Assembly (NCBI GenBank): GCA_027049035.1
Contig: JALTVI010000068.1
Coordinates: 109,386 to 173,385 of the forward strand
DNA length: 64,000 nucleotides
Source of the DNA: Sulfurovum sp.
GTDB taxonomy: Bacteria > Campylobacterota > Campylobacteria > Campylobacterales > Sulfurovaceae
Reading direction: 5' to 3'
The notes under the pieces are model-generated. The model worked only from the letters and a program-made list of their open reading frames with translations, had not been told where the DNA came from and made no database searches. Shown here piece by piece: positions 35,018 through 44,210 of the stretch. Position 1 is the first letter of the stretch. Each line of letters starts with the position of its first letter. Position numbers and translations under genes: made by a program.

Positions 35018-35788
35018 ATGATTGTCGATACCCATTGTCATCTGGATGATCCGCGCTATAACGACGACCTTGACGCAGTCATTGAACGGGCAAAAGCGGA
35101 GGGCGTGGAGAAGTATATTATCCCCGGTGCCGATGTTGTAACACTGGAACGTGCTGTTGCATTAGCAGAACAGTATGACTGTATCCACTTTGCAGTCGGG
35201 GTGCATCCCTATGACAAAGAGGCGTACGACAGGGCACTGCTGGAGCGTTATATTGACCATCCGAAATGTGTGGCTGTGGGCGAGTGTGGGCTGGATTACT
35301 TTCGTCTGCCTGAAGATGAGAAGGCGATAGAAGTAGAAAAAGCTGTGCAAAAAGAGGTATTTCTCGATCAGATAGCATTGGCAAAAGCGTATGGGAAACC
35401 TTTGATCGTGCATATTCGTGATGCCAGTGCTGATTCCCTGGAAATACTCGATGCCCATGCCGGAGAGAAGGGCGGGGTGCTGCACTGCTACAATGCCGAC
35501 GAGCAGCTGCTCAAACTTGCATCCAAAGGATTTTACTACGGCATAGGTGGTGTACTGACCTTCAAGAATGCTCGCAAGCTTGTCAACGTCTTTCCAAAGA
35601 TTCCAAAGGAGAAACTGCTGATTGAGACCGATGCCCCTTATCTGACACCGCATCCGCACAGGGGAGAACGCAACGAACCTGCTTACTGTGCGCTTGTGGC
35701 CGATAAGATAAGTGAACTTTCCGGAATGCCGCGTGAAGAGGTGGAGGATCTTACGACACGCAATGCCCATCTTCTTTTTGGGGTCTAA
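35018..35788 (+). CDS. tatD: TatD-family metal-dependent DNase/hydrolase
   Basis: 256 aa from ATG 35018 (GAGGGAAAG before it). The upstream in-frame ATG at 34952 would include promoter sequence (TATAAT at 34985-34990) and is rejected. Metal ligands: DTHCHLDD at the start, GECGLDY, HIRDAS, LHCYN and ETDAPYLTP near the C-terminus. TatD enzymes are 3'-5' DNases involved in repair. It directly precedes the transglycosylase gene. Confidence 0.95.
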   Translation: MIVDTHCHLDDPRYNDDLDAVIERAKAEGVEKYIIPGADVVTLERAVALAEQYDCIHFAVGVHPYDKEAYDRALLERYIDHPKCVAVGECGLDYFRLPEDEKAIEVEKAVQKEVFLDQIALAKAYGKPLIVHIRDASADSLEILDAHAGEKGGVLHCYNADEQLLKLASKGFYYGIGGVLTFKNARKLVNVFPKIPKEKLLIETDAPYLTPHPHRGERNEPAYCALVADKISELSGMPREEVEDLTTRNAHLLFGV

Positions 35789-36721
35789 GTGACGATGCGA
35801 AAACTCCTTTTGGCATTGCTTTTGCTGGGCGGATTGGAGGCGTCACCTCTGACAGATAAATTTCCGGCTTACGCTTATGTCCTGTCGGAGTTTGATATCG
35901 ACAACGGGTATATCTATGATGCCGGTTTTGAGCAGTATGCGGTACGTCATGAGAAGCAGATGCGCCGCTTTTACAAAAAGGCGCTAAAGAGGGGAGAAGA
36001 GCTGACCCGTGTTGTGCGCGGTGCACTGCTTGATGATGGTCTCTCCGATCTGTTTCTGTACGTTTCTATGGTCGAGTCGGGGATGAAAACCGATGCAGTC
36101 TCTTACAAAAAAGCTGTGGGACTGTGGCAGTTCATGCCGAAGACTGCGCTGCACTATAAGCTCGATGTCAGCGGCAGTATCGACGAGCGGTGTGACCCCT
36201 TCTGTGCGACAGAAGCGGCGATGAAACACCTTGAACATCTGCATGAGAAGTTTGGAAGATGGTACCTCGCGGTAATGGCGTACAATTGTGGTGAGGGGCG
36301 TCTTCAAAAAGCGATCAACAGAGCGCAGAGCGATGATTTGGCGATACTGGTTGACGATGATGCCAAATTTCTTCCCAAAGAGACACGCGACTACATACGT
36401 AAAATTGTGCTCCTTGCATTGATCGGGGAGAGTGAAACCGTCTTTGATACTCCTTCTGCCTCGGAAACAAAAGATGCTTTTAATAAAGAGAGTGACACTA
36501 CTGCACTGAGCCACCTGCTCTTGCACCGGGTAAAGATGGGAGAGACGTTGGTGCAGATTGCTTCGGAGTACGGCAGCAGCGCAGCAATGATCAGGCGTGT
36601 GAACAGGTTGGATTCGGAGAACCTTTTGCTCGGACAGGTACTGCTGGTACCTGTAAGCCGTGAACGTTTTGATGCGTCACTGGCAGATGTTGCCGGGAAG
36701 CGATCATCAAGCAGAGATTAA
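35789..36721 (+). CDS. MltD-type lytic transglycosylase with LysM
   Basis: 310 aa from GTG 35789, or 308 from ATG 35795; the GGGG at 35780 fits both. A signal peptide (KLLLALLLLGGLEAS) precedes an SLT domain (about 85-210) with catalytic Glu in VSMVESGMK, AVGLWQFMPKTA and VMAYNCGEGRL. A C-terminal LysM (about 240-285, VKMGETLVQIASEYG) binds peptidoglycan. It cleaves glycan strands in the periplasm. One base separates it from the tatD stop codon. Confidence 0.93.
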   Translation: MTMRKLLLALLLLGGLEASPLTDKFPAYAYVLSEFDIDNGYIYDAGFEQYAVRHEKQMRRFYKKALKRGEELTRVVRGALLDDGLSDLFLYVSMVESGMKTDAVSYKKAVGLWQFMPKTALHYKLDVSGSIDERCDPFCATEAAMKHLEHLHEKFGRWYLAVMAYNCGEGRLQKAINRAQSDDLAILVDDDAKFLPKETRDYIRKIVLLALIGESETVFDTPSASETKDAFNKESDTTALSHLLLHRVKMGETLVQIASEYGSSAAMIRRVNRLDSENLLLGQVLLVPVSRERFDASLADVAGKRSSSRD

Positions 36722-36756
36722 GTATAATATCCCACTTTTTCTGCAAGGTTTTTTGT

Positions 36757-37548
36757 ATGGTGCCAAGAGCTTCCTTTAACGTATTGTCGACTGCGTCACT
36801 GCTGATTTTTGGACTCCTGGCAGGCGGATGCTCCGGCAAGCACTACACCAAACCCGGCTTTACCAGCGCGGCAAGACAGAAGTCTACGATGCGCTGTTAT
36901 ACGGTCAGAGGAAAAACCTACCGTCCTACCTATGTGAAAGTGGGGGATACAATGACAGGGATCTCCAGCTGGTACGGCCCCAACTTTCACGGAAAGCAGA
37001 CAAGCAACGGCGAGCGCTACAATATGCATGCAAAGACAGCTGCGCACAAAACCTGGCCGATGGATACGATGGTACGTGTAACCAACCTTCAAAACGGCAG
37101 GAGTACCGTTGTGCGGATCAATGACAGGGGGCCGTTTGTCAGAGGGCGCATCATTGACTGCAGCTATGCAGCGGGCAAAGAGCTCGGCCTGGACAAGATG
37201 GGTATTGCCAAGGTGAAGATCGAGGTTGTGGGCTTTGCCGGGAAGGTACAGTCCAAAGCTGCCATTGCCAGGGCAAAAGCGAACAAGACCGAACAGAGGG
37301 TGAAACTGAGCGACTTCGGGCTGCAGGTGGGTGCCTTTACACGGTATGAGGGTGCAATTGTTACCAAAAAACGCTATGAAGCGAAAACAGGCGGCAGATA
37401 CCGTGTGGTCATCAAGCGCTTTGACAATGCCGATGAGAGCGGACGCACGCTCTACCGCGTCTGGCTGATGGGCTTCGGTTCGGAGCAGGAAGCGCGTGAC
37501 TTCAGAGAGTGCGAAGGGTTGGCGGGTGCGCCGATCATTCGAAAATAA
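36757..37548 (+). CDS. rlpA: RlpA septal lytic transglycosylase (lipoprotein)
   Basis: 263 aa with a lipobox LLAGGC (Cys25). The double-psi barrel (about 65-160) shows GISSWYGPNFHGKQTSNGE and RINDRGPFVRGRIIDCS, including the catalytic Asp. A C-terminal SPOR-like domain (about 185-262, LQVGAFTRYEGA) binds denuded septal glycan. AAGG lies 9 nt before the ATG, and TATAAT (36724-36729) may start transcription here. Confidence 0.94.
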   Translation: MVPRASFNVLSTASLLIFGLLAGGCSGKHYTKPGFTSAARQKSTMRCYTVRGKTYRPTYVKVGDTMTGISSWYGPNFHGKQTSNGERYNMHAKTAAHKTWPMDTMVRVTNLQNGRSTVVRINDRGPFVRGRIIDCSYAAGKELGLDKMGIAKVKIEVVGFAGKVQSKAAIARAKANKTEQRVKLSDFGLQVGAFTRYEGAIVTKKRYEAKTGGRYRVVIKRFDNADESGRTLYRVWLMGFGSEQEARDFRECEGLAGAPIIRK

Positions 37549-37562
37549 GCGAAAGGATGAGG

Positions 37563-38135
37563 ATGATAGAGAAACGAAGAGAGACGAAAGAGACGCAGAT
37601 AACGGTAAAGCTGGAGCTGTACGGAAAGGGAAATGCGAAGATCGATACCGGCGTAGGATTTTTTGACCATATGCTCGAGGCGTTTGCAAAACATGCCCAT
37701 ATGGACCTGGAAGTAGACTGCAAGGGGGATACACACATAGACGACCACCATACGGTTGAAGATGTGGGCATCGTGATCGGTCAGGCACTCAACGAAGTGA
37801 TTTATCCGGTAAAACAGATAGAGCGCTTCGGAAATGCGACGGTTGTGATGGACGAGGCAAGCGTTACCTGCGACATTGACCTCTCCAACCGCGGCTTTCT
37901 GGTTTTTGAACTGCCTATCGGCGGGAAGGTCGGCAATTTCGATGTAGAGCTTGTCGAAGAGTTTTTCCGGGCGTTTGCATTCAACCTGCCGCTGACGCTG
38001 CACCTTATCTACAACCGCGGGAAAAACAAGCACCATATTATCGAAGCGTCATTCAAAGCACTGGCTGTTGCACTCAGACGTGCGGCAGCAGTGAATGAAA
38101 ATGCAGGGATACCAAGCACCAAGGGGGTATTGTGA
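37563..38135 (+). CDS. hisB: imidazoleglycerol-phosphate dehydratase
   Basis: 190 aa from ATG 37563, chosen for AAAGGATG spacing; ATG 37557 overlaps that ribosome site. It is the monofunctional HisB: FFDHMLEAFAKHA, DDHHTVEDVGI and KHHIIEASFKALA supply the manganese-binding His/Glu set. It makes imidazole acetol phosphate in histidine synthesis. It is set between rlpA and kdsC, a place where C. jejuni (from memory) lacks it. Confidence 0.96.
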   Translation: MIEKRRETKETQITVKLELYGKGNAKIDTGVGFFDHMLEAFAKHAHMDLEVDCKGDTHIDDHHTVEDVGIVIGQALNEVIYPVKQIERFGNATVVMDEASVTCDIDLSNRGFLVFELPIGGKVGNFDVELVEEFFRAFAFNLPLTLHLIYNRGKNKHHIIEASFKALAVALRRAAAVNENAGIPSTKGVL

Positions 38136-38629
38136 GTATTGAACTCATCGTACTCGATGTCGACGGCACGATGACAAACAGCCATATCACTTACAGTGAA
38201 AACGGTGACGAGATCAAGTCGTTTAATGTCAAGGATGGTTTGGCGATTGCAAGCTGGCGGCGGCTTGGCAAGCAGGTGGCGATCATTACCGGGCGCAGCT
38301 CGAAGATCGTTGCACGTCGTGCGGAGGAGCTTCGCATAGAGCACTTCTACCAGGGGGTGGAGAACAAGCGCGAAGTGCTTGAATCACTCCTTGAAAAACT
38401 GGAACTGAGTATGGAGAACGTTGCTGCCATCGGGGATGACCTCAATGACATTTCGATGCTTCGGGCAGCAAAGCTTTCGTTCGTACCTCAGGATGCCAGC
38501 GCCTATGTCGACAAGATTGCCGATGTTATTCTGACCAAGCGCGGCGGCGACGGTGCCGTACGTGAAATGATCGAGTACCTGATCAAAAAAGAGGGACTCG
38601 AAAAGCAGTATCTGGCGTTATGGGACTAA
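38132..38629 (+). CDS. kdsC: 3-deoxy-D-manno-octulosonate 8-phosphate phosphatase
   Basis: 165 aa from GTG 38132 (AAGGGGG before it), overlapping hisB by 4 bp. HAD motifs: VLDVDGTMT, ITGRSS, and GDDLNDISML. The short cap-less HAD form is a KdsC tetramer subunit. It removes phosphate from KDO-8-P on the way to LPS inner core. It is followed by lptC and lptA, so LPS synthesis and export are grouped. Confidence 0.95.
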   Translation: MSIELIVLDVDGTMTNSHITYSENGDEIKSFNVKDGLAIASWRRLGKQVAIITGRSSKIVARRAEELRIEHFYQGVENKREVLESLLEKLELSMENVAAIGDDLNDISMLRAAKLSFVPQDASAYVDKIADVILTKRGGDGAVREMIEYLIKKEGLEKQYLALWD

Positions 38630-39165
38630 AGTTCGAACTGCTACTGGTCGCGCTGATCGTGATCACCTCTGCCGTAACAATGACGATGAAACTGAGTGAA
38701 CACAATCAGCAACACCCGCCACAGACCAAGGAGCTTGAATTTACTGATACGACGTTTACGGAAGTGACGACGCAAAAACGTATCGGTGTCAGTTTCGCTA
38801 CCCATGGTGTAAGGAGCAATGGTGTGCTCAAAGCAGAGAAAGTGCGTTACTACAACGATACGATCAAGGAACTGCTGGCTGACTATGGGACATACATAGG
38901 CAGGATGATATACCTTGACGGTAACGTTGAACTGCATCAGAATGAAGGCTTCGAGTACTATACCGAGCATGCTCACTACGATAAAGGAAGTGAAGTACTG
39001 TATGTCACTTCTCCCTTTACTGCCTACCGCGGGAAGGATGTGATGCACGGTACGACAATGCGCTATAATAGCAGAACAAAAGAGGCGTATGCTACGGTGG
39101 TCGATGCTGTACTGCATACGGCTGAAACAAACAGAACCAATGAAACCAATGAAACGAAGGAGTAG
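38620..39165 (+). CDS. lptC: LptC-like LPS export protein
   Basis: 181 aa. One N-terminal membrane helix (5-24), then a periplasmic beta-jellyroll (YYNDTIKELLADYGTY, GNVELHQNEGFEYYTEHAHYD). LptC links the inner membrane LptBFG exporter to LptA. Similarity between LptC proteins is weak, so the call rests partly on position before lptA. It overlaps kdsC by 10 bp. The tail is an Asn/Thr/Glu repeat (TNRTNETNETKE). Confidence 0.85.
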   Translation: MGLKFELLLVALIVITSAVTMTMKLSEHNQQHPPQTKELEFTDTTFTEVTTQKRIGVSFATHGVRSNGVLKAEKVRYYNDTIKELLADYGTYIGRMIYLDGNVELHQNEGFEYYTEHAHYDKGSEVLYVTSPFTAYRGKDVMHGTTMRYNSRTKEAYATVVDAVLHTAETNRTNETNETKE

Positions 39166-39168
39166 CCG

Positions 39169-39642
39169 ATGAAGCGAGTGCTGCGTTTTGCCCTGCCGCT
39201 GTTGGGCCTCTCGGCGATACTGCTTGCACAGAAAGTGCAGGTGACGTCAGATACCATGAAAGCGTATGAGAATAAAAAAGAGGTCCACTTCATTGGGAAT
39301 GCCAAGGTGACACAGTTGAAAGACTGGATACACGGTGCCGAGATCATTGTCTACTTTGATGAGAACAATGAGACCAAAAAGTATGTGGCGGAAGGGAATG
39401 TGACATTCGAACTGCACCAAAAAGAGGCGCTCTACAAAGGAAAGGCCGATCGCGTGACTTATCTGCCTAAGAAGTCGCAGTATATTCTGACAGGCAATGC
39501 CGTGATCGATGATCTTGTCAACAAGCGGCATGTTGACGGCAATGAGATCGTGCTCAATACGATCACGGGTAACGTCAATGTCAAAGGTGACCGCAAGAAG
39601 CCGGTCAAGTTTATTTTCGATATGGAGAAGAAGGGTGAGTAG
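39169..39642 (+). CDS. lptA: LptA periplasmic LPS-bridge protein
   Basis: 157 aa with a signal peptide ending at LLAQ. OstA/LptA-type repeats of strands: VQVTSDTMKAYENKKEVHFIGNAKV, GAEIIVYFDENNE, AEGNVTFELHQKEALYKGKAD, and HVDGNEIVLNTITGNV. LptA polymers carry LPS across the periplasm. It lies 3 bp after lptC and overlaps engB by 8 bp. Confidence 0.93.
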   Translation: MKRVLRFALPLLGLSAILLAQKVQVTSDTMKAYENKKEVHFIGNAKVTQLKDWIHGAEIIVYFDENNETKKYVAEGNVTFELHQKEALYKGKADRVTYLPKKSQYILTGNAVIDDLVNKRHVDGNEIVLNTITGNVNVKGDRKKPVKFIFDMEKKGE

Positions 39643-40276
39643 TCCACGTATTGTAGAGGCAGAGTTTATCAAGTCCGCACAGAGCATTGCTGATTCACTG
39701 CCGGAAGATATGAGCGAAGTGGTCTTTCTCGGGCGTTCGAATGTTGGGAAGAGCTCTACGCTCAACGGCCTGACGCAGCGCAAAAACCTTGCCAAGAGTT
39801 CTGCTACGCCGGGCAAGACCCAACTTATCAACTTTTTTGAGACCCGATATCTTTACGATGGGCAGAGCTACCCGGTGCGTTTTGTTGACCTGCCTGGCTT
39901 CGGATATGCGAAGGTCTCCAAGTCGCTCAAAGAGGTATGGCAGCGAAACCTGGTGGAGTTCATCGAGCAGCGTGTCTCCATCCGACTCTACATACATTTG
40001 CGAGATGCCCGTCATCCGCATGCGAAGATTGATGATGATGTCGAAGCATACATTTCGGAATTCATACGTCCTGACCAGCGCTATCTGACCGTTTTTACGA
40101 AAATAGACAAACTCAACCAGAAAGAGCGAAACAAGCTCAAGCGTGACTTCCCTGGCTCCATTACCGTTTCGAACCTTAAAAAGAGCGGTTTTGACCGGGT
40201 ACACAAAGAGATACTCTCCACCATTTTCGGTATCGATTTTACGCCCAAGCCAAAAAAAGAGGGTGAAGAGGCGTGA
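39635..40276 (+). CDS. engB: ribosome biogenesis GTPase EngB (YsxC/YihA)
   Basis: 213 aa from GTG 39635; the longer in-frame start at 39509 lies inside lptA and is rejected. G1 GRSNVGKSS, G2 with SSATPGKT, G3 DLPGFGYAK, G4 TKIDKL are all present. It assists 50S assembly. The overlap with lptA and with the next gene (GTGA) shows coupling. Confidence 0.96.
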   Translation: MSSPRIVEAEFIKSAQSIADSLPEDMSEVVFLGRSNVGKSSTLNGLTQRKNLAKSSATPGKTQLINFFETRYLYDGQSYPVRFVDLPGFGYAKVSKSLKEVWQRNLVEFIEQRVSIRLYIHLRDARHPHAKIDDDVEAYISEFIRPDQRYLTVFTKIDKLNQKERNKLKRDFPGSITVSNLKKSGFDRVHKEILSTIFGIDFTPKPKKEGEEA

Positions 40277-40734
40277 TAGAACTTGTAAAGGCGAAACTGG
40301 ACGACATACCGGCAATGCAGGCACTGGTGGCAGACAAAGTGAAGGATGGTACGATTCTGGAGCGCAGTGAAGATGAAGTGGCTACCAACATACGCTCCTA
40401 CGTCCTTGCAAAAGAGGGAGAGAAGCTGGTGGGGTATACGGCGCTGCATATTCACTCTGTCAGACTGGCCGAGATACGCAGCCTCATTGTCGATGAAGCA
40501 TACCGTGGACAGCATATCGGCAAGCGGATGGTCGAGTTCACACTTGAAGAGGCACGCAGTCTTGGAGTGAAAGAGGATGTGCTGGTATTGACCTATCTTC
40601 CGGAGTTTTTTAGAAAACTGGGTTTCAAAGAGATAGACAAAGAGGTGATCCCCGAGCACAAGATCTGGGCGGACTGTATCAAGTGTATCCATTTCCCTGT
40701 ATGCAACGAAGTGGCACTGGTCTACAAGGTATAA
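40273..40734 (+). CDS. short ArgA-type N-acetyltransferase
   Basis: 153 aa from GTG 40273 overlapping engB by 4 bp. GNAT fold with the acetyl-CoA motif EIRSLIVDEAYRGQHIGKRMV. The tail KIWADCIKCIHFPVCNEVAL matches short N-acetylglutamate synthases, which lack the kinase-like domain of classical ArgA. The likely reaction is acetylation of glutamate, the first step of arginine synthesis. Confidence 0.85.
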   Translation: MIELVKAKLDDIPAMQALVADKVKDGTILERSEDEVATNIRSYVLAKEGEKLVGYTALHIHSVRLAEIRSLIVDEAYRGQHIGKRMVEFTLEEARSLGVKEDVLVLTYLPEFFRKLGFKEIDKEVIPEHKIWADCIKCIHFPVCNEVALVYKV

Positions 40735-40738
40735 ACCG

Positions 40739-41182
40739 ATGCAGCTGATACGAAAACTCATTCTGTGGACAATGGCGGTCCTCTTTGTGTTTTTCTATCC
40801 GATGCTGATCTCAATCTATGTCTTTTTGCCGCTCTTTTTCGGCGTGATGGGGTACATACTCATTAAAGGTATCGAAGAGGGAAGATGGTCCTATATATTG
40901 CTCTCTCTGGTCTATCTTCTCAATATGGATATCAATCTCTCCCTGCCGTTTCTGCTGATCTCCATTGCCATTCTGCTGGTATATATTTTTATTTATCCGC
41001 ATTTGAACCACTTTCGGAAGTGTAAAGTGTGTACCCCGCTGCTGACCGTATTTTTCATCGATCTGGTCTATCTGGGGGTACTTTTGGTGTATGACTTTAT
41101 TTTCCAGGAACAGATTGTCAGACTCGATGATATTCTACTCTATCCGCTGATTGTAGACCTGCTTGTGGCGGTGATGCTGTGA
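40739..41182 (+). CDS. membrane protein preceding PBP2
   Basis: 147 aa with four to five hydrophobic helices (about 8-45, 50-66, 68-90, 100-120, 128-146) and few charged residues. There is no recognised domain. It is positioned directly before, and overlapping by 4 bp, the PBP2 gene. In other bacteria MreD, a small membrane protein, sits here, so it may be a diverged MreD-like elongation factor. The same arrangement occurs in Campylobacter from memory. Confidence 0.65.
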   Translation: MQLIRKLILWTMAVLFVFFYPMLISIYVFLPLFFGVMGYILIKGIEEGRWSYILLSLVYLLNMDINLSLPFLLISIAILLVYIFIYPHLNHFRKCKVCTPLLTVFFIDLVYLGVLLVYDFIFQEQIVRLDDILLYPLIVDLLVAVML

Positions 41183-43128
41183 GATACTTTTTTATCATTT
41201 TCATATTTCTTCTGGTGTGGGCGGGGATGATTGTCCGTCTCTACCACCTGAGCATCAAATCGAACTACTATTATGAAGAGTTGGCAAAAGAGAACATCGA
41301 GCGTAAAGAGTTCATCAAGCCTGTACGCGGCGAGATCACAGATGTCAACGGCAACCTGCTGGCGATGAACCAGATTGGTTTTTCCATCTCCATTATGCCG
41401 CATCTCAAAGCGGACAGTCCGCGTGTCAAAGAGATTGGGGATGTGCTGCATGAAACCTTTCCAGATCTGAATATTACGATGATGAAGAAAGTTTACAAAA
41501 AGCAGAGTTCACCCTACAACCACAAGTTCATCAAGGTGGTTGACTTCATCCCCTATGCGGATATGATGGGCGCCTATGCGAAGTTGAGCCTTTTCCCCGA
41601 AATCAAAATCGAAGCGGAGACAAAGCGTTACTACCCTTATGGCCGTTACGCTGCACATATCATCGGCTATACCGGGCGTTCAAATAAAAAAGAGAATGCT
41701 GCAGATAAAGTGGTCGATGTGGTGGGAAAAGTGGGTAAAAGCGGTCTTGAACGCTATTATAACAAGGTGCTCCAGGGAGAACTCGGATATGTTATCAATA
41801 AAGTAACCGCAACCAACAAGGCTATTGAGGTTCTTGAACAGGTGCCGCCAAAGGACAACAAGAATCTCACACTCAATATTGATATTTCCCTGCAGCAGAT
41901 GATCTACGAAGAGTTTGCCAAGATGAAAGAGACCGGTGTTGCCGTCGTGATGCGTACTACCGGTGAGATTGTCGCTGCGGTAAGCTACCCGGCATACGAC
42001 CCGAACCTCTTTGTAGGGGGAATCAGTGTCAAGGACTGGAGAGCACTCCAGGAGGACCTTGCACACCCTTTTACCAACAAGATCACCCACGGGACCTATC
42101 CTCCGGGTTCATCGATCAAGATGGGCATGGCGCTGGCATTTGATAAGGCAAAGCCCGGTATTTTAAGAAGTTCGGAGTTCTGTAACGGTTCCATGACCAT
42201 CGGGAACAGCAAACACAAATTCCGCTGCTGGAAACATAGCGGACACGGTACGGTACATCTTCGCAAAGCGATCATGCAGTCGTGCGACGTCTACTTTTAC
42301 AAAAAGAGTCTGAAAGTAGGTATCGATGCAATGGCAAAGAATTTGCGTTCTTTCGGACTGGGCGTTAAAACCGGTGTGGATCTGCCCCGTGAGTTCAATG
42401 GTGTTATTCCTGACAAAGCGTGGAAGATGCGCCGCTTCAAACAGCCGTGGTACAAAGGTGAGACAGTCATTGCCGCTATCGGGCAGGGGTATGACTCTGT
42501 AACACCACTGCAGGTAGCACGCTATACGGCACTGATTGCTACGGGTAACCTGGTGACGCCGAGAGTGGCGAAACTGGTAGACGGCAATGCAACCAAGCCG
42601 ACCATCAAGCCTGTCGCTTTTGATCCTCTCTCAATCAGTGAGATACGCAAGGGAATGTACGATGTCTGTAACACACCCGGAGGTACGGCGTACCGTACGA
42701 TGCACGACCTGCCTGTCGTTGCAGCAGGGAAAACGGGAACTTCACAGGTTACTTCCATTCCCCAGTCTACTGTCAGGCGTCTCAAAGAGTCCGAACTTGC
42801 CTACTTCCACCGTTCTCATGCCTGGATCACAACCTATGCGCCCTATAACAATCCGCAGTTTGTCGTAACTGTACTGGTCGAACATGGCGGACACGGCGGA
42901 AGTACTTCAGGTCCTATGGCGGCGAAGATATACAAGTGGCTCTACAGCCACAACTACTTCAGTGACAAACCTGTGCAGAATATCGATACGGCAAAACAGC
43001 CGGAGAGCAAGATGGACCAGACAAGACCGGATGATGAAAGTGCGGTTATCGATAACAGCCTGGAGCGTGAGCAGCCAAAGAAAGTGAAACGCAAGCATAG
43101 TATCGATCGACAGCTGGATCTGTTTTAG
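41179..43128 (+). CDS. mrdA: penicillin-binding protein 2 (elongation transpeptidase)
   Basis: 649 aa from GTG 41179. One N-terminal anchor (3-22), a pedestal domain (35-210), and a transpeptidase domain with SxxK at S311-S-I-K314, SxN near SCDVYF (about 374), and KTG in AAGKTGTSQV. It cross-links peptidoglycan during rod elongation. A basic tail (KKVKRKHSIDRQLDLF) ends the protein. It is the last gene of the block; a REP palindrome follows at 43154. Confidence 0.95.
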   Translation: MRYFFIIFIFLLVWAGMIVRLYHLSIKSNYYYEELAKENIERKEFIKPVRGEITDVNGNLLAMNQIGFSISIMPHLKADSPRVKEIGDVLHETFPDLNITMMKKVYKKQSSPYNHKFIKVVDFIPYADMMGAYAKLSLFPEIKIEAETKRYYPYGRYAAHIIGYTGRSNKKENAADKVVDVVGKVGKSGLERYYNKVLQGELGYVINKVTATNKAIEVLEQVPPKDNKNLTLNIDISLQQMIYEEFAKMKETGVAVVMRTTGEIVAAVSYPAYDPNLFVGGISVKDWRALQEDLAHPFTNKITHGTYPPGSSIKMGMALAFDKAKPGILRSSEFCNGSMTIGNSKHKFRCWKHSGHGTVHLRKAIMQSCDVYFYKKSLKVGIDAMAKNLRSFGLGVKTGVDLPREFNGVIPDKAWKMRRFKQPWYKGETVIAAIGQGYDSVTPLQVARYTALIATGNLVTPRVAKLVDGNATKPTIKPVAFDPLSISEIRKGMYDVCNTPGGTAYRTMHDLPVVAAGKTGTSQVTSIPQSTVRRLKESELAYFHRSHAWITTYAPYNNPQFVVTVLVEHGGHGGSTSGPMAAKIYKWLYSHNYFSDKPVQNIDTAKQPESKMDQTRPDDESAVIDNSLEREQPKKVKRKHSIDRQLDLF

Positions 43129-43153
43129 GCCCCTCTTGCATTGAAATGTCAAG

Positions 43154-43262
43154 ATCCCGGATCGAGTCCGGGATGACTCTGTCTGTGGAACAATCAATGT
43201 ATTTCTGCTAACGAGACTGGGGATTCCCGGCTCCAATAACCAATGCACCCGTTACCAATAAC
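43154..43262. repeat. intergenic repeats: REP variant and ccaataacc motif
   Basis: 43154-43174 is ATCCCGGA..TCCGGGAT, a REP variant in which one stem pair is changed on both sides relative to the copies at 16947, 27831 and 34045. 43232-43262 carries CCAATAACCAATGCACCC. The REP may terminate mrdA transcription. Confidence 0.7.
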
Positions 43263-43268
43263 TATCGA

Positions 43269-44210
43269 TTACATACTCTGCAGCGTATGCTCCAAAAAGA
43301 GTCCGAGAATGATGACGAGTGCAATACCGGCAGACTTGGTATAGAGTTTGTTTGCAGTCAGGAAAACCAGGATGAGGGTTGCAACGAGCATTGTGGTAAT
43401 GTCGAAGCTGTATTTGAGTGAATCAATCGGCATCGGTTTTGTCAATGCCGCAGCGCCGAGAACAACGGAAGTGTTGGCCATGTTGGAACCGATGATATTC
43501 CCGATGGCCATGTCGACTTTACCTTTGATGGATGCAGAGATGCTGACGACAAGTTCGGGAAGAGATGTTCCCAGGGAGATCATAACAATACCTATAATCC
43601 ACTCCGAAATCCCAAAGCTTTTTGCAATGTCGGATGCACTCTCTACTGTAAAGTGTGCACCGGCAATGACAAGCACGAAGCCAACAATCAGCAGAACAAT
43701 GGTGATAGGCCAGCTAAATGGCTCTTTTGCGACTTCGTCGAGTTCTTCCAGGTCCTCTTCCGGGAGGCTTTTTGCATCCTGCAGAAGGAAGAGAAGGTAT
43801 GCACCCATCATCAGCATCAGCAGCATGGCGTCAAATCGTGAGATGATACCGTCCATGATCATCAAAATGAAGACGAATACCGGCATCAGTGCCCAGGTGC
43901 TGTCTTTGGCAAAGAAGTCACGATCGGGTCTGATGTTGCGTGCGACAAGAAAGACGGAAGCGAGCACAAGCGTGATGTTAAGAATATTGCTACCAATGAC
44001 GTTTGAGATGGCGATTTCGGGTTTGTTCGAAGCGCTTGCGGCAACACTTGCCGCCATTTCAGGAAGCGATGTGCCCAGTGCGATGAGTGTTGCACCGATG
44101 ATAAATTCGGGAATATCAAAGCGCAGTGCGATCTTTTCACTTTGATGGATCAGCATCTCCGCACCCCAGATGAGGACACCCATGGCGATGACAAAAATCA
44201 GAAAACTCAT
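43269..44210 (-). CDS. calcium/sodium (CaCA-family) antiporter
   Basis: 313 aa, ten or so membrane helices in two inverted halves. Each half has the alpha-repeat: GTSLPEMAASVAA with GSNILNI, and GTSLPELVVSISA with GSNMANT. The central loop is acidic (LPEEDLEELDEVAKE). It resembles YrbG/CaxA-type exchangers that expel Ca2+ against Na+ or H+. It overlaps ybeY upstream by 4 bp. Confidence 0.93.
   Translation of the reverse strand: MSFLIFVIAMGVLIWGAEMLIHQSEKIALRFDIPEFIIGATLIALGTSLPEMAASVAASASNKPEIAISNVIGSNILNITLVLASVFLVARNIRPDRDFFAKDSTWALMPVFVFILMIMDGIISRFDAMLLMLMMGAYLLFLLQDAKSLPEEDLEELDEVAKEPFSWPITIVLLIVGFVLVIAGAHFTVESASDIAKSFGISEWIIGIVMISLGTSLPELVVSISASIKGKVDMAIGNIIGSNMANTSVVLGAAALTKPMPIDSLKYSFDITTMLVATLILVFLTANKLYTKSAGIALVIILGLFLEHTLQSM

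Noticed and set aside
16902..43262. Recurring CCAATAACCAATACACC motifs as a CRISPR array
   Set aside because: The copies are single, thousands of bases apart and in both orientations, without regular spacers or cas genes.
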